NCBI RefSeq assembly: GCF_000820085.1
Contig: NZ_CDBN01000063.1
Location: 1 to 64,000, forward strand
Source of the DNA: Aeromonas sanarellii
GTDB taxonomy: Bacteria > Pseudomonadota > Gammaproteobacteria > Enterobacterales > Aeromonadaceae
DNA: 64,000 nucleotides
Direction of reading: 5' to 3'
In this document: piece after piece, positions 1 through 9,155 of the stretch
Numbering within the stretch: position 1 is the stretch's first letter
Layout of the letters: each line of letters begins with the position of its first letter
Notes under the pieces: model-generated
What the model was told of the DNA's origin: nothing
The model's input: only the letters and a program-made list of their open reading frames with translations
Databases searched by the model: none
Position numbers and translations under genes: made by a program

Positions 1-1612
1 GCGCATCGCCCCTGGCCTCACCGAGCCCGTCCGGGAGGACGAAGTCCTGGCCCTGCTGCGCCTCTCCAACTGCCGGCGCTATCAACCCCTCGACGAGGGG
101 ATCCGCGAGGCCGTCACCCTGCTCAACACCCTGACGTCAACGCCGAATACCCCAGCCCACCCGCCCGTGCCCGTGGCCCGGCGCCAGGACGCCAGGCTGC
201 TGATCCAGGTGGACAAGGACCAGATGAGCGCCAGGGCGCAGATCACCGCCGACTGGGGCGGCCAGCCCCTCACCCTGGTGCAGTTGCGGGAAGCCCTGGC
301 GGCCAGCCCGGTCAAACAGGGGGTGAGCGAGCGGCTGCTCGCCGCCGCCGTCCAGGCCGCCGGCGAGGCGGCCCCCGGCGCCCTGCTCAGCCCCGTGATC
401 GCCCTGGGCAAGGCGGCGAAGCACGGCCTGGATACCCGCCTGGAGCGGCTGGTGGCGACCGCGGCCGAGCGGATCCTGACACCCCAGGAGCTGGACCACG
501 GCAAGGTGGACATGCGCGACCTCGGAACCCTGCTCACCGTCAAGGCGGGGGCTGCGCTGATGCGCCGCCACCCCGCCACCCAGGGCGTGGACGGCTTCAC
601 CGTGACGGGCCAGGTGCTGCCGGCCAGGTCCGGCAAGGAGAGCGCCATGACGGCGGGGGAAGGCACCTGCCTCTCCCCCGAGGATCCGGATCTGCTGCTG
701 GCGACCCGCCCCGGCCTGCCGTGCCAGGAGCGGGCCGGCATGCGGGTGGACGAGGTGCTGAGCGTCAAGCAAGTCGACATCCGCCATGGTCACGTCGAAT
801 TCGAGGGCTCCCTGCTGGTCACCGGGGACGTCATGCCCGGCATGCGCGTCAAGACCAGCGGGGACGTGGTGATCGGCGGCTTCGTCGAGGGGGGCTATAT
901 CGAGTCAGGCGGCACCATCACGGTGCGCAACGGCATCATAGGCCGCAAGCAGGGGGAGGACGAGTACCTCTGCCACCTCAACGCCGGGGGCGAGATCCAC
1001 GCCGGCTATGCCCAGTACGCCAGGCTGGAGGCCGACGGCGACATCCAGATCCTGAGCCAGCTCAGCCACTGCTACTGCCGCAGCGGCCAGGATCTGAAGG
1101 TGGGGGACAGCGCCATGCGCAAGGGTCACCTCATCGGCGGCGTCAACATCGCCAACCGGCTCATCATGGCCCCCGTGCTCGGGGCCTCGGCGGCGAACCG
1201 GACCCGGCTGCAGATCCTCGGCGGCTACTTCAGCCAGAAGGAGCAGGAGCTGGCCCTGCGCCAGCGCAAGCAGGCCTGCCGGGAGCAGATAGACAAGCTG
1301 CAGGACCTCATCCTGCGGCTGCTGCAACTGCCCGGCGACAAGCGCAATCCCGAGACCCTGCAGAAGATCAAGGCGTTGCGCACCCGCCAGCTCGACGAGA
1401 GCAGATCCCTGGACGAGCAGTTGGTCGAGGCGCAGCAAGCGCTGCAGGCGCTCATGGCCAACATGGACATCATCGCCACCCAGCGCCTCTTCCCCGGCGT
1501 CGAGGTGGAGATGGCCCATCACCACAACAGGGTCGACATCGAGCACGGCCCCATCCACTTCGCCATCCGGGAGGATCAGCTGCAACTGACCCCCTATCAG
1601 GGCCAGCGCTGA
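1..1612 (+). CDS. DUF342/FapA-type polymer-forming protein, 5-prime partial
   Basis: The reading frame is open from base 2, so the gene starts outside the window. A GTG at 167 is not needed as the start, because protein-like sequence continues upstream of it. The middle of the protein (about bases 800-1200) is rich in short Gly/Val/Ile beta-strand repeats such as VKTSGDVVIGGFVEGG, typical of the right-handed beta-helix of DUF342 proteins. It is followed by a Lys/Gln/Leu-rich, probably coiled-coil segment (about 1235-1470) and a short C-terminal beta region. The family includes FapA, which in Vibrio affects flagellar assembly and polar targeting. No flagellar genes are visible here, so that role is inference. 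No terminator is obvious before yidA. Confidence 0.82.
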   Translation, partial: RIAPGLTEPVREDEVLALLRLSNCRRYQPLDEGIREAVTLLNTLTSTPNTPAHPPVPVARRQDARLLIQVDKDQMSARAQITADWGGQPLTLVQLREALAASPVKQGVSERLLAAAVQAAGEAAPGALLSPVIALGKAAKHGLDTRLERLVATAAERILTPQELDHGKVDMRDLGTLLTVKAGAALMRRHPATQGVDGFTVTGQVLPARSGKESAMTAGEGTCLSPEDPDLLLATRPGLPCQERAGMRVDEVLSVKQVDIRHGHVEFEGSLLVTGDVMPGMRVKTSGDVVIGGFVEGGYIESGGTITVRNGIIGRKQGEDEYLCHLNAGGEIHAGYAQYARLEADGDIQILSQLSHCYCRSGQDLKVGDSAMRKGHLIGGVNIANRLIMAPVLGASAANRTRLQILGGYFSQKEQELALRQRKQACREQIDKLQDLILRLLQLPGDKRNPETLQKIKALRTRQLDESRSLDEQLVEAQQALQALMANMDIIATQRLFPGVEVEMAHHHNRVDIEHGPIHFAIREDQLQLTPYQGQR

Positions 1613-1724
1613 GGCGCCGACCCAACCCAGTCATTCGGCCGCGTGATCCCGGCGGCGATTTTCGCTACACTCGGCCTCCCCATGGCCCCACAGGGCGGGC
1701 CGGCCAGACTCAGGTAGTGAGAAG

Positions 1725-2534
1725 ATGTACAAGCTGATCGCATTGGATATGGATGGCACCCTGCTGACCCCAGAGGGCCGGATCTCCCCCCGCACCCAGG
1801 CCGCCATCACGGCGGCTCGCGCCAGGGGCGTGACCGTGGTCCTGACCTCGGGGCGTCCGCTGGAAGGCATGACGGCCTATCTGGCCGAGCTCGGTCTCAC
1901 CGGCCAGGATGACTACGTCATCTGCTACAACGGTGCCCTGGTGCAGCAGGTGGCGGAGCAGCGCATCATCCGCAGCCAGTTGCTGACCGGCAGCGACGCC
2001 AGCGCCATCGCCCACCTGGCCAGCGAGCTGGGGGTGAACGTTCACGGCTTCTCCGTGAGCCAGGGTCTCATCAGCCCCAGGGTCAGCCCCTACACCGAGC
2101 ACGAGTCCCGGCTGATCAAGATGCCGATCAACCTGGTGGACTTCGCTACCCTGCCAGCCGACGAGCAGATCATGAAGGTGATGATGATAGACCCCGAGCC
2201 CCTGCTCTCCCGCGCCATCGCCCGGCTGCCCGCCGAGCTCTACGAGCGCTATACGGTGGTGCGCAGCTCCCCCTACTTCCTCGAGTTCATGAACAAGCGC
2301 AGCAACAAGGGCACCGGCGTGGCCGCCCTGGCGGAGCACCTGGGCCTGACCGCCGCCCAGGTGATCGCGGTGGGGGATGCGGGCAACGACCGCCACATGA
2401 TCGAATATGCCGGGCTCGGCGTGGCCATGGGCAACGCCACCGACGAGATCAAGGCGCTGGCCCGGCACACCACCAGCCGCAACGACGAGGACGGCGTGGC
2501 CAGGGTGATAGAAGAGTTCATCCTGACAGCCTGA
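1725..2534 (+). CDS. yidA: Cof-type HAD sugar phosphatase YidA
   Basis: A 269-residue cytosolic HAD phosphatase, full length for YidA. Motif I is DMDGT with nucleophile Asp8 and acid/base Asp10. Motif II is the LTSGRP segment near residue 42. The C-terminal motif GDAGNDRHMI supplies Mg-binding aspartates. The cap is of the Cof (C2B) type. In E. coli YidA dephosphorylates sugar phosphates and other small phosphoesters. The ATG at 1725 gives an N-terminus that lines up with E. coli YidA (KLIALDMDGTLL). It stands alone, with an intergenic gap on both sides and a GC-rich hairpin just after the stop. Confidence 0.92.
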   Translation: MYKLIALDMDGTLLTPEGRISPRTQAAITAARARGVTVVLTSGRPLEGMTAYLAELGLTGQDDYVICYNGALVQQVAEQRIIRSQLLTGSDASAIAHLASELGVNVHGFSVSQGLISPRVSPYTEHESRLIKMPINLVDFATLPADEQIMKVMMIDPEPLLSRAIARLPAELYERYTVVRSSPYFLEFMNKRSNKGTGVAALAEHLGLTAAQVIAVGDAGNDRHMIEYAGLGVAMGNATDEIKALARHTTSRNDEDGVARVIEEFILTA

Positions 2535-2538
2535 GTCG

Positions 2539-2563
2539 ACGAGGGGCCCTGCGGGGCCCTTCT
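2539..2563 (+). terminator. Probable terminator of yidA
   Basis: A GC-rich inverted repeat (AGGGGCC with GGGCCCTT) begins a few bases after the yidA stop and is followed by a weak T/C tract. The short T-run makes termination efficiency uncertain. Confidence 0.5.
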
Positions 2564-2899
2564 GCTATCCGGCCATCCGGGCCGAATGTTTAATATATCC
2601 ACCATGAAATACCCTGGATCCCCGTCCGCCTCTCTACAACCCCCTGAAAATGGGACTCAACTTGGCTGAGCCACGCCATCGGTTAACATAGTTGCATCAT
2701 TTCGTTTGACATATTGAACGGCCTTGGCAGACTGGAGTCAGGATCCAGGCTGTCGTTGCCCAGGCTGACCGACGATTCTGGCACCACGGCACGACCCTGA
2801 TCCCATGACCATGCCTTGAGGCATGCCTTTGCGAGCACCCCACGGCAAGGGCCTTCCCAAGGCGCAGGATGAGACCGACAAGGATAGTCAAGGTGACCT
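2564..2899. other. Intergenic region, no gene recognised
   Basis: About 335 bp between yidA and the amidotransferase-like gene. It is more AT-rich than its flanks in its first 150 bp. It ends with AAGGATAGTCAAGGTGACCT before the ATG at 2900, which contains a usable ribosome-binding site (AGGTGAC). Short ORFs on the minus strand lack recognisable protein character. It probably holds the promoter of the downstream gene. Confidence 0.5.
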
Positions 2900-3670
2900 A
2901 TGCCCAACCCCAGTTCCCATTCCAAACCCGTCGTGCTGATGACCATGGGAGCCCAGGCCCGTAGCGGCCACGCCTACCAGGTAATGACCCACAAATACAT
3001 CACCCCCCTGGTGGAGATCAGCGGCTGCGTGCCCCTGCTGGTGCCCACCTGCTGCGGCACCGAGGATCTGGAGCAGTATCTGGATCTCGCCGACGGCGTC
3101 TATCTGAGCGGTGCCGGCTCCAACATAGATCCCACCCTCTACGGCCAGGACAACCTCACCCCGGAGAAACCCCAAGACAGGGACAGGGATCTGTTCGACA
3201 TTCCCCTGGTGCGCGCCGCCATCGACAGGGGGCTGCCACTGCTCGGCATCTGCCGCGGCATGCAGGAGATCAACGTGGCCCTCGGCGGGGACATACATCA
3301 GAAGGTCTATTGCGAACCCGGCTATGCGGATCACAGGGAGGATGCGGACGATCCCGTGGATGAGCAGTATGGCCACAGCCACAGGGTGAGCCTGGTGCCC
3401 GGCACCTGGTTTGCGGAACTGATGGGGGAGCCGCAGATCCCGGTCAACTCCCTGCACGGCCAGGGGATCCGGCGGCTGGGGGCCGGGCTGGCGCCACTGG
3501 CCCACGCCGAGGACGGCCTGATCGAGGCGATCCACGCGCCGGCGCTGCCCCAGTTCACCCTGGCGGTGCAGTGGCACCCGGAGTGGAAGGCGACGGAGAA
3601 CCCCCACTCCGTCAAGTTGTTCAAGGCGTTCGGTGACGCCTGCCGCCAATACCGGCAGCGGGCGGGCTAA
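2900..3670 (+). CDS. Gamma-glutamyl-gamma-aminobutyrate hydrolase family protein (peptidase C26)
   Basis: A 256-residue class I glutamine amidotransferase-like hydrolase. The nucleophile elbow is GICRGMQEINVALGG (Cys in GICRG), and the His-Glu pair is in QWHPEW near the C-terminus. The oxyanion region GVYLSGAGSNIDP is typical of PuuD-type enzymes, which remove glutamate from gamma-glutamyl-GABA in putrescine breakdown. No other puu genes are nearby, so the substrate could be another gamma-glutamyl compound. The start at 2900 has AGGTGAC a few bases upstream. The 3-prime end overlaps the convergent lipoprotein gene by about 4 bp. Confidence 0.85.
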   Translation: MPNPSSHSKPVVLMTMGAQARSGHAYQVMTHKYITPLVEISGCVPLLVPTCCGTEDLEQYLDLADGVYLSGAGSNIDPTLYGQDNLTPEKPQDRDRDLFDIPLVRAAIDRGLPLLGICRGMQEINVALGGDIHQKVYCEPGYADHREDADDPVDEQYGHSHRVSLVPGTWFAELMGEPQIPVNSLHGQGIRRLGAGLAPLAHAEDGLIEAIHAPALPQFTLAVQWHPEWKATENPHSVKLFKAFGDACRQYRQRAG

Positions 3671-4071
3671 TCGCCGAATCCCTTGCCCTTGAGCTTGGGC
3701 AGGGCACCGCGGGCAGGACGCAGGGTACGGCAGACATCCAGCCCCTTGAGACCTCGCTGGATATGGTCAGGCGCCTGCCCGAGCACGGCGCCGTTGCCGC
3801 GATAGAGGCGGGCCTCCTCCAGCTCGAACAGCTCGCCGCCGATGAGCAGCTGTTCCCGCCCCTCCACCACCTTGCCCCGCTTCAGGGGCAGGGTCATGTC
3901 CACCAGGATCTCGCCGGTGGCACACCCCTCGCGCCAGTGCGCCTCATCCGAGAAAGGAGAGATGGATATCTCCCGCCAGGAGCCATCCCTGAACTCCACC
4001 CGATAGCTGTCGCGCAGCAGATCGCACCCCGCCAGCACCATGGGGATGGCCAGCCAGATGACGCCCTTCAT
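3667..4071 (-). CDS. Small lipoprotein, function unknown
   Basis: A 134-residue protein starting with a short signal peptide and a lipobox: MKGVIWLAIPMVLAGC, with Cys as the probable lipidated residue. The mature part has no domain I recognise. It is mostly beta-prone, with alternating charged residues and a basic C-terminus. I chose the ATG at 4071 because AGAGG lies about 8 bases upstream; an in-frame GTG sits 9 bases earlier. It converges on the C26 hydrolase gene and is separated by about 100 bp from yigB, which is transcribed in the same direction. The lipoprotein nature is visible; the role is unknown. Confidence 0.62.
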   Translation of the reverse strand: MKGVIWLAIPMVLAGCDLLRDSYRVEFRDGSWREISISPFSDEAHWREGCATGEILVDMTLPLKRGKVVEGREQLLIGGELFELEEARLYRGNGAVLGQAPDHIQRGLKGLDVCRTLRPARGALPKLKGKGFGD

Positions 4072-4177
4072 TCCACTCACCTCTGCACTCCCTTGTCAGT
4101 TCGCGCCAAGGACAAACAAACCGCCGTCCCCGCGCATCTTTTTCCCTGTCTCCGCCTGTTCATCCCAACGCCCCCGG

Positions 4178-4888
4178 TCACAGCAGCAAGTCGGCCAGCT
4201 CGGAGAGCGCCCCCAGCTCCACGTCCGGCAGCAGCGACAGCGACTGCCAGGGCTGGCCGCGGTCGTTGAGCCAGGCGGCGCGAAAGCCGTGCAACCCGGC
4301 CCCCAGCACGTCGGTCTCGGGGTGATCCCCCACGTGCAGGATCCGGCCTGGGGCGAGGCCGAAGGCCTCTTGCACCTGCACGAACATGTCCGGTGCCGGC
4401 TTCATCCTGGCTCCCGCCCCGGCCTTGCAGACCAGGGTGAAGTAGCCAGCCAGACCCGCCAGCGCCAGATCCAGGTTGCCGTTGGTGATCACCGCCAGGG
4501 GATAACGCTCGGCAAGTCTGGCCAGCAGGTGATGGGTCCCCTCGCTCACCTCTATCTTCGAGCGCTCGGCGAGGAAGGCCGCGAACACCCGCGCCGCCTC
4601 CTGCTCCGCCAGCGCGGGGGCCATGCCCCCCTGCACCAGGGCCTCGCGAATGCCCTGCCGGCGCGCCAGGCTGACGTCCTGGCGCAACTCGGGCCGGGCC
4701 AGCAGCAGCTGGCGCTTGAGCTCCAGCCAGCGCGGCTTGTCCAGCATGGCGGTGGCCAGGTATTCGCTGCGCAGGTGGCTCAACATCCACTGCTCGGCCC
4801 GTGCGATGGCGGGACCGTTGTCATAGAGGGTATCGTCCAGATCGAACGAGATGGCGGCCACCGGCTGCCAGCGACGGTAAAACTGCAT
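4178..4888 (-). CDS. yigB: HAD phosphatase YigB
   Basis: A 236-residue HAD hydrolase with motif I FDLDDTLYD (nucleophile Asp16, general acid Asp18), motif II AVITNGN and C-terminal motif HVGDHPETDVLGA. E. coli YigB dephosphorylates 5-amino-6-(5-phosphoribitylamino)uracil in riboflavin synthesis and also acts on FMN. Its place directly after xerC matches the conserved dapF-yigA-xerC-yigB order. The start ATG at 4888 has GAGGAG upstream, and that site lies inside the duplicated xerC tail (4901-4960). The leader of yigB is therefore built partly from that scar. Confidence 0.9.
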   Translation of the reverse strand: MQFYRRWQPVAAISFDLDDTLYDNGPAIARAEQWMLSHLRSEYLATAMLDKPRWLELKRQLLLARPELRQDVSLARRQGIREALVQGGMAPALAEQEAARVFAAFLAERSKIEVSEGTHHLLARLAERYPLAVITNGNLDLALAGLAGYFTLVCKAGAGARMKPAPDMFVQVQEAFGLAPGRILHVGDHPETDVLGAGLHGFRAAWLNDRGQPWQSLSLLPDVELGALSELADLLL

Positions 4889-4900
4889 GGCTACTCCTCT

Positions 4901-4981
4901 CTACTCCTCATTCGGCACGGCGGAGTCCCGCCAGGCCCTGGCAACGTGGACATTGTCATCCCCGCAGATAACCCACCACAT
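4901..4981 (-). pseudogene. Degenerate second copy of the xerC 3-prime end, with a 26-codon ORF
   Basis: Between the xerC stop and yigB, bases 4901-4960 encode DNVHVARAWRDSAVPNEE followed by a stop. The true XerC tail ends [17 protein letters not shown] and stop. About half of the residues match in the same order, and the DNA matches best around GACAATG and GGCGGGA. The segment reads as the end of a diverged xerC allele. An ATG overlapping the xerC stop as TGATG (ATG at 4981-4979) opens a 26-codon frame that runs through the copy to the same stop. Whether it is translated is unknown. Confidence 0.55.
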
Positions 4982-5955
4982 CACTCATCCTCCGGCGTTG
5001 CGGGATCCCGCCTGGCTCTCGGGTGGGCATTGTCATACACCTTGGCCAGGTGCTGGAAGTCGAGGTGGGTATAGATCTGGGTGGTGGAGAGATCCGCGTG
5101 GCCCAGCAGCTCCTGCACCGCCCGCAGATCGCCGGAGGACTCCAGCATGTGGGTGGCGAAGCTGTGGCGCAGCTTGTGGGGATGGACGTGGGCGTTGAGG
5201 GCCTGCTTGTTGCCCCAGCCGTCGAGCCGCTCCTGCACCGAGCGGGCCGACAGCCGCCGCTTGCGCTGGGAGACGAACAGCGCCTCTGCCTCGTCGCCGG
5301 CCAGCAGGGGGCGCACCTTGAGCCACTTCTGCAGCCACTCCACCGCCATCCGCCCCATGGGCAGCACCCGCTCCCGCGCACCCTTGCCGATCACCCTGAG
5401 CTGGCGCTCGTCCAGCTTCACGTCCGCGAGGTTCAGCCCCACCAGTTCGGCGAGGCGCAGGCCGGAGGAGTACATCAGCTCCATGATGGCGCGATCCCGC
5501 ACCGCCAGCGGGTCCTGCTCGTCGGTGATGTTGAGCAGCTGGTACATCTCGTCCACGTCCAGGTTCTTGGGCAGCGGCCGCCCCAGCTTGGGGGTGGCGA
5601 TGCCCCGCGCCGGGTTGGCGGTGATCCGCCCCTGGCGCACCTGCCAGTCACAGAAGCTGCGCAGGGCGGAGAGCTTGGTGGCGAGCGAACGGGGGGCGAG
5701 CCCCCCCTTGTGCATCCTGGTCACCAGGCTGCGCACCTGGCTTCCCTCCAGGTGCGCCCAGTCGGTCAGGCCGAGACGCACCAGCTCGGCGGTCATGGCC
5801 TCCAGGTGCGCCTGGTAGTTGCTGCGGGTGTGTGGGCTGAGCTGACGCTCGACCCTCAGGTATTCGATAAAGGCCGCCAGTTCGTCGGCCAGTGCCGCCG
5901 GCAGGGGCTCGGCGGCTGACGGCACCTGGGTGGATCGGGTCGGCACCTTAGCCAC
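4981..5955 (-). CDS. xerC: Tyrosine recombinase XerC
   Basis: A 324-residue site-specific recombinase that acts with XerD at dif to resolve chromosome dimers. The N-terminal SAM-like core-binding domain covers about residues 20-110 and the catalytic domain about 135-310. All catalytic residues are present: Arg167 (SGLRLAE), Lys191, His260 and Arg263 (HKLRHSF), His286 (LGHADLS) and nucleophile Tyr295 (TTQIYTHLD). It is slightly longer than E. coli XerC because of an N-terminal extension of about 15 residues and a longer tail. The start overlaps the DUF484 gene by 8 bp, which suggests translational coupling. A diverged repeat of its own 3-prime end follows the stop. Confidence 0.94.
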   Translation of the reverse strand: MAKVPTRSTQVPSAAEPLPAALADELAAFIEYLRVERQLSPHTRSNYQAHLEAMTAELVRLGLTDWAHLEGSQVRSLVTRMHKGGLAPRSLATKLSALRSFCDWQVRQGRITANPARGIATPKLGRPLPKNLDVDEMYQLLNITDEQDPLAVRDRAIMELMYSSGLRLAELVGLNLADVKLDERQLRVIGKGARERVLPMGRMAVEWLQKWLKVRPLLAGDEAEALFVSQRKRRLSARSVQERLDGWGNKQALNAHVHPHKLRHSFATHMLESSGDLRAVQELLGHADLSTTQIYTHLDFQHLAKVYDNAHPRARRDPATPEDE

Positions 5956-6628
5956 GGGCCAGCTCGGGCAGGCGCAGTTGCAGCAGGCGACCCAGCTGGC
6001 CCAGCAGCAGGGTGTCGTTGTGGGGGGTGAAGTGGCTGGGATCCGAGCTCGCGAAGGCCAGCACGCCGAGCTCGCCGAGCCGCATCAGGGCCACCGAGTT
6101 GACCAGGACGTCGTTGCCGAACAGCGCCTGCTTCTCGCCCTGGTTGAGACGGCCGAAGTAGTAGTCAGTGCCCGGCAGGCGCTGGCCCAGCAGTTGATCG
6201 AGCTGCCGGCCCTCTGCCAGGAAACGCTGCTCGGGGCCGCTCAGCTGGAAATGCTTCGGACTGAGCCAGAGCCGCAGGCCGGTGAGCCGCAGCCGCTGCA
6301 CGAAGGCCTTGCCCATCACGGCGCTCAGCTCGAACAGGGTCTGGCAGCCATAGATCTCCCCGTAGAGATCCGCGTAGACCCGGAAGATCCGCTCGTTCTC
6401 GCTGGCGACCCCCATCAGCTCGGTGATCTCCTGCTCCAGCTGCTCGATGCGCTCGCGCTGCCTGTCCAGTTGGCGCTCCACCAGGGAGACGGTGCCCTTC
6501 TGCGCATGGGGGATGCGGATCCGGTCCAGCATGGCCCCGTGGCGCTGGAAAAACTCGGGGTAACGGGCCAGGTACTCCAGCACTGTGGCTTCATCCACCA
6601 GTGATTCCTGCCGTTTGAGTTCGCTCAT
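5948..6628 (-). CDS. DUF484 family protein (YigA-like)
   Basis: A 226-residue cytosolic protein of the DUF484 family, GAF-like in fold. The N-terminus holds a helical section with [17 protein letters not shown] and a likely coiled coil (about residues 50-75, [19 protein letters not shown]), followed by the GAF-like domain. Its position between dapF and xerC is conserved across gammaproteobacteria, but its function is not established. It overlaps xerC by 8 bp and lies about 80 bp after dapF. The intergenic stretch holds two GC-rich hairpins without a T-run, so readthrough from dapF is likely. Confidence 0.88.
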   Translation of the reverse strand: MSELKRQESLVDEATVLEYLARYPEFFQRHGAMLDRIRIPHAQKGTVSLVERQLDRQRERIEQLEQEITELMGVASENERIFRVYADLYGEIYGCQTLFELSAVMGKAFVQRLRLTGLRLWLSPKHFQLSGPEQRFLAEGRQLDQLLGQRLPGTDYYFGRLNQGEKQALFGNDVLVNSVALMRLGELGVLAFASSDPSHFTPHNDTLLLGQLGRLLQLRLPELARG

Positions 6629-6709
6629 AACTTGGTTGATCCATCCGAAAAAGGGGCCAAGGGCCCCGATATGATCCGTTGTTGGAGCCGGGTTGCCCCG
6701 GCTCGCTCG

Positions 6710-7540
6710 CTATAACTCTATCTGGCCGTCGAACACGTGCTCGGCCGGTCCCGTCATGTAGACCGGCTGGCCCGGTCCCTTCCAGGCGATGGTCAGCTTG
6801 CCACCCGGCAGGGTGACGGTGACCCGCTCCTTGAGCTTGCCCTGGCTGATGCCGACCACCACGGCCGCACAGGCCCCGGTGCCGCAGGCGAGCGTCTCCC
6901 CCACCCCGCGCTCGAACACCCGCAGCTTGATCTCGCTGGCGCTGACCATCTCCATGAAGCCGACGTTGACCCGCTCGGGGAAGCGTTCGTGGCGCTCCAT
7001 GATGGGCCCCAGGGTCTCCACCGGGGCTTCCGCCACCGAGGGCACCTCAATGACGCAGTGGGGATTGCCCATGGAAACGGCGCCGCACATCACAGTGTGC
7101 TCCTGGGCCCGCAGCAGGTAGGTCTTCTCCGCCTTCTGGGCCCGGAACGGGATCTTGCCCGGCTCGAACTGGGGTACCCCCATGTTCACCGTGACCTGGT
7201 TCTCCCCCTCCAGCTGCAATGTGATCCGGCCCCGGGCCGTGCTGACCGCGATGCGATCCCGGTTGACCAGCCCCTTGAGGCGCACGAAGCGGGCGAAGCA
7301 GCGGGCCCCGTTGCCGCACTGCTCCACCTCGCTGCCGTCCGCATTGAAGATGCGGTAGTGGAAGTCGAGCTCGGGATCATAGGGCGGCTCCACCAGCAGC
7401 AGCTGGTCGAAGCCGATGCCGAAGTGGCGATCCGCCAGCTTCTTGATGATGTCGCTGCTGAAGAACACCTTCTGGGTGACGCCGTCCACCACCATGAAGT
7501 CGTTCCCCAGGCCGTGCATTTTGGAAAACTCAATCAACAT
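6710..7540 (-). CDS. dapF: Diaminopimelate epimerase DapF
   Basis: A 276-residue enzyme converting LL- to meso-diaminopimelate for lysine and peptidoglycan. The two catalytic cysteines are Cys75 in QCGNGAR and Cys219 in LACGTGA, the paired motifs of the family. I chose the ATG at 7540, giving [16 protein letters not shown], because E. coli DapF begins at the equivalent position; an in-frame ATG 18 bases upstream would add residues absent from relatives. It lies 64 bp after lysA in the same direction, so the last two steps of lysine synthesis are adjacent. Confidence 0.95.
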   Translation of the reverse strand: MLIEFSKMHGLGNDFMVVDGVTQKVFFSSDIIKKLADRHFGIGFDQLLLVEPPYDPELDFHYRIFNADGSEVEQCGNGARCFARFVRLKGLVNRDRIAVSTARGRITLQLEGENQVTVNMGVPQFEPGKIPFRAQKAEKTYLLRAQEHTVMCGAVSMGNPHCVIEVPSVAEAPVETLGPIMERHERFPERVNVGFMEMVSASEIKLRVFERGVGETLACGTGACAAVVVGISQGKLKERVTVTLPGGKLTIAWKGPGQPVYMTGPAEHVFDGQIEL

Positions 7541-7604
7541 CGCGCGTTCCTGTCTCACCGTTAATCACGCTCTCACATGGAGGAACGCAGAAAATCCATA
7601 TAGC

Positions 7605-8855
7605 TCAAGGCAGCAGGTGTTCGCCGCGCCAGAGATCGGCCAACTGCTCGCGCTCCCGGATGAGGTGGGCCTGGTCGCCGTCCACCAGCACCTCGGCCGC
7701 ACGGGGACGGGTGTTGTAGTTGGAGGACATGGTGAAGCCGTAGGCGCCGGCGGAACGCACCGCCAGCAGGGAGCCCTCGGCGATCGCCAGGGTGCGCTCC
7801 TTGCCGAGGAAGTCGCCGGTCTCGCACACCGGGCCCACCACGTCGTACAGCGCCTTCTCGTGAGCCGCGCGGCTGTCCACCTCGATGATGTTCATCCAGG
7901 CACCGTAGAGGGAGGGGCGCAGCAGATCGTTCATGCCGGCGTCGATCAGGGCGAAGTTGCGGGTCTCGCCGGGCTTCAGGAATTCCACCCGGGTCAGCAG
8001 CACGCCGGCGTTGGCGACGATGGCGCGACCCGGCTCGAACAGCAGGGTCAGATCCCGGCCCGCCAGCTTCTGCTTGAGCGCCTCGGCGTACTCGGTGGGG
8101 TGCGGCGGCTGTTCGGCGCCGTAGTTGACCCCCAGGCCCCCGCCCACGTCCAGGTGATGGATGTGGATGCCTTCCGCCGCCAGCTCGTCGATGAGCCTCA
8201 GCAGCTTGTCCGCCGCCTCCATAAAGGGATTGAGCTCGGTGAGCTGGGACCCGATATGGCAATCCACCCCCTTGATCTCGATGTGGGCCATGGCCGCCGC
8301 CTTGCGGTAGATGGCGGGTGCCTGCTCGATGGGGATGCCGAACTTGTTCTGCTTGAGACCGGTGGAGATGTAGGGGTGGGTGCCGGCGTCGATATCGGGG
8401 TTGACCCGCACCGACACCCGAGCCTTCTTGCCCATGCTGCCAGCGACCCGGTTCAGGCGCTCCAGCTCGGCTTCGGACTCCAGGTTGAAGCAGAGGATCT
8501 CTTTTTCCAGCGCGAGGCGCATCTCGGCCTCGCTCTTGGCGACGCCGGAGAAGACCACCTTGGCCGGATCACCGCCCGCCGCCAGCACCCGTGACAGCTC
8601 GCCGCCGGAGACGATGTCGAACCCCGAACCGAGGCGCGCCAGCAGGTTGAGCAGGGCAAGGTTGGAGTTGGCCTTGACCGCGTAGCAGATCAGGTGGGGG
8701 ATGTCGCCCGCCGCCTGGTCGAAGGCGTGCCAGTGGCGTTCCAGAGTGGCGCGGGAATAGACATAGAGCGGTGTGCCGTACTGCTCGGCAAGCCGTTGCA
8801 GGGGAAGCTGTTCGGCCTGAAGCTGACCGTCTGCGTCGTAGTTAAAGTGATCCAA
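7605..8855 (-). CDS. lysA: Diaminopimelate decarboxylase LysA
   Basis: A 416-residue PLP enzyme of alanine racemase fold that decarboxylates meso-DAP to lysine. The PLP lysine is Lys61 in YAVKANSN. The glycine-rich phosphate-binding loop GGGLGVNYG and the active-site GPVCETGDFL are present. It is of the Pseudomonas type rather than the E. coli type (start MDHFNYDADG). The start codon is TTG at 8855, with AGGAAGGAA about 10 bases upstream; no in-frame ATG fits. It follows lptM by 20 bp. Confidence 0.95.
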   Translation of the reverse strand: MDHFNYDADGQLQAEQLPLQRLAEQYGTPLYVYSRATLERHWHAFDQAAGDIPHLICYAVKANSNLALLNLLARLGSGFDIVSGGELSRVLAAGGDPAKVVFSGVAKSEAEMRLALEKEILCFNLESEAELERLNRVAGSMGKKARVSVRVNPDIDAGTHPYISTGLKQNKFGIPIEQAPAIYRKAAAMAHIEIKGVDCHIGSQLTELNPFMEAADKLLRLIDELAAEGIHIHHLDVGGGLGVNYGAEQPPHPTEYAEALKQKLAGRDLTLLFEPGRAIVANAGVLLTRVEFLKPGETRNFALIDAGMNDLLRPSLYGAWMNIIEVDSRAAHEKALYDVVGPVCETGDFLGKERTLAIAEGSLLAVRSAGAYGFTMSSNYNTRPRAAEVLVDGDQAHLIREREQLADLWRGEHLLP

Positions 8856-8875
8856 GGGGGCGGTTCCTTCCTAGA

Positions 8876-9082
8876 TTATTGCGGCGCGGCCTCTGAGGCC
8901 GGTTTGGCGGTCGCAGGCGAGGCGGCTTGCGGTGTACTCTCTGTCTTGGGCTGTGCCGGTGCCTGCTCGGCAGGCGCGCTCTGTTCGGCCGGCGGCATGT
9001 AGAGCGGCCCCGTCAGGCCACAGGCGGCCAACCCGAGCGACAGCGACGCGGCAAACAGGCACTTGGTGAACTGGGTAATCAT
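8876..9082 (-). CDS. lptM: LPS-assembly lipoprotein LptM (YifL)
   Basis: A 68-residue lipoprotein with signal peptide and lipobox LAAC, then the family signature GLTGPLY directly after the lipidated Cys. The C-terminal half is Ala/Pro/Glu-rich and disordered. In E. coli LptM (YifL) assists oxidative maturation of LptD in the LPS translocon. Position upstream of lysA-dapF is conserved. It is divergent from cyaY with only 73 bp between the two starts, so both promoters overlap. Confidence 0.86.
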   Translation of the reverse strand: MITQFTKCLFAASLSLGLAACGLTGPLYMPPAEQSAPAEQAPAQPKTESTPQAASPATAKPASEAAPQ

Positions 9083-9091
9083 AATGGTTCG

Positions 9092-9120
9092 CTGCGAAAA
9101 AATTTTTGGCCCTCTATAAT
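9092..9120 (+). promoter_or_regulatory. Candidate sigma-70 promoter of cyaY
   Basis: A consensus -10 box TATAAT occurs at 9115-9120, 36 bases before the cyaY ATG. The -35 region is poor, and an A/T-rich stretch (AAAAAATTTTT) fills the spacer. Confidence 0.5.
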
Positions 9121-9155
9121 CGCACTCACATTGTTAAAAGCAACAGGATAAACCG

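Noticed and set aside
2683-2946. Two small minus-strand ORFs before the C26 hydrolase gene
   Set aside because: They overlap each other and the hydrolase start, with no recognisable protein features.
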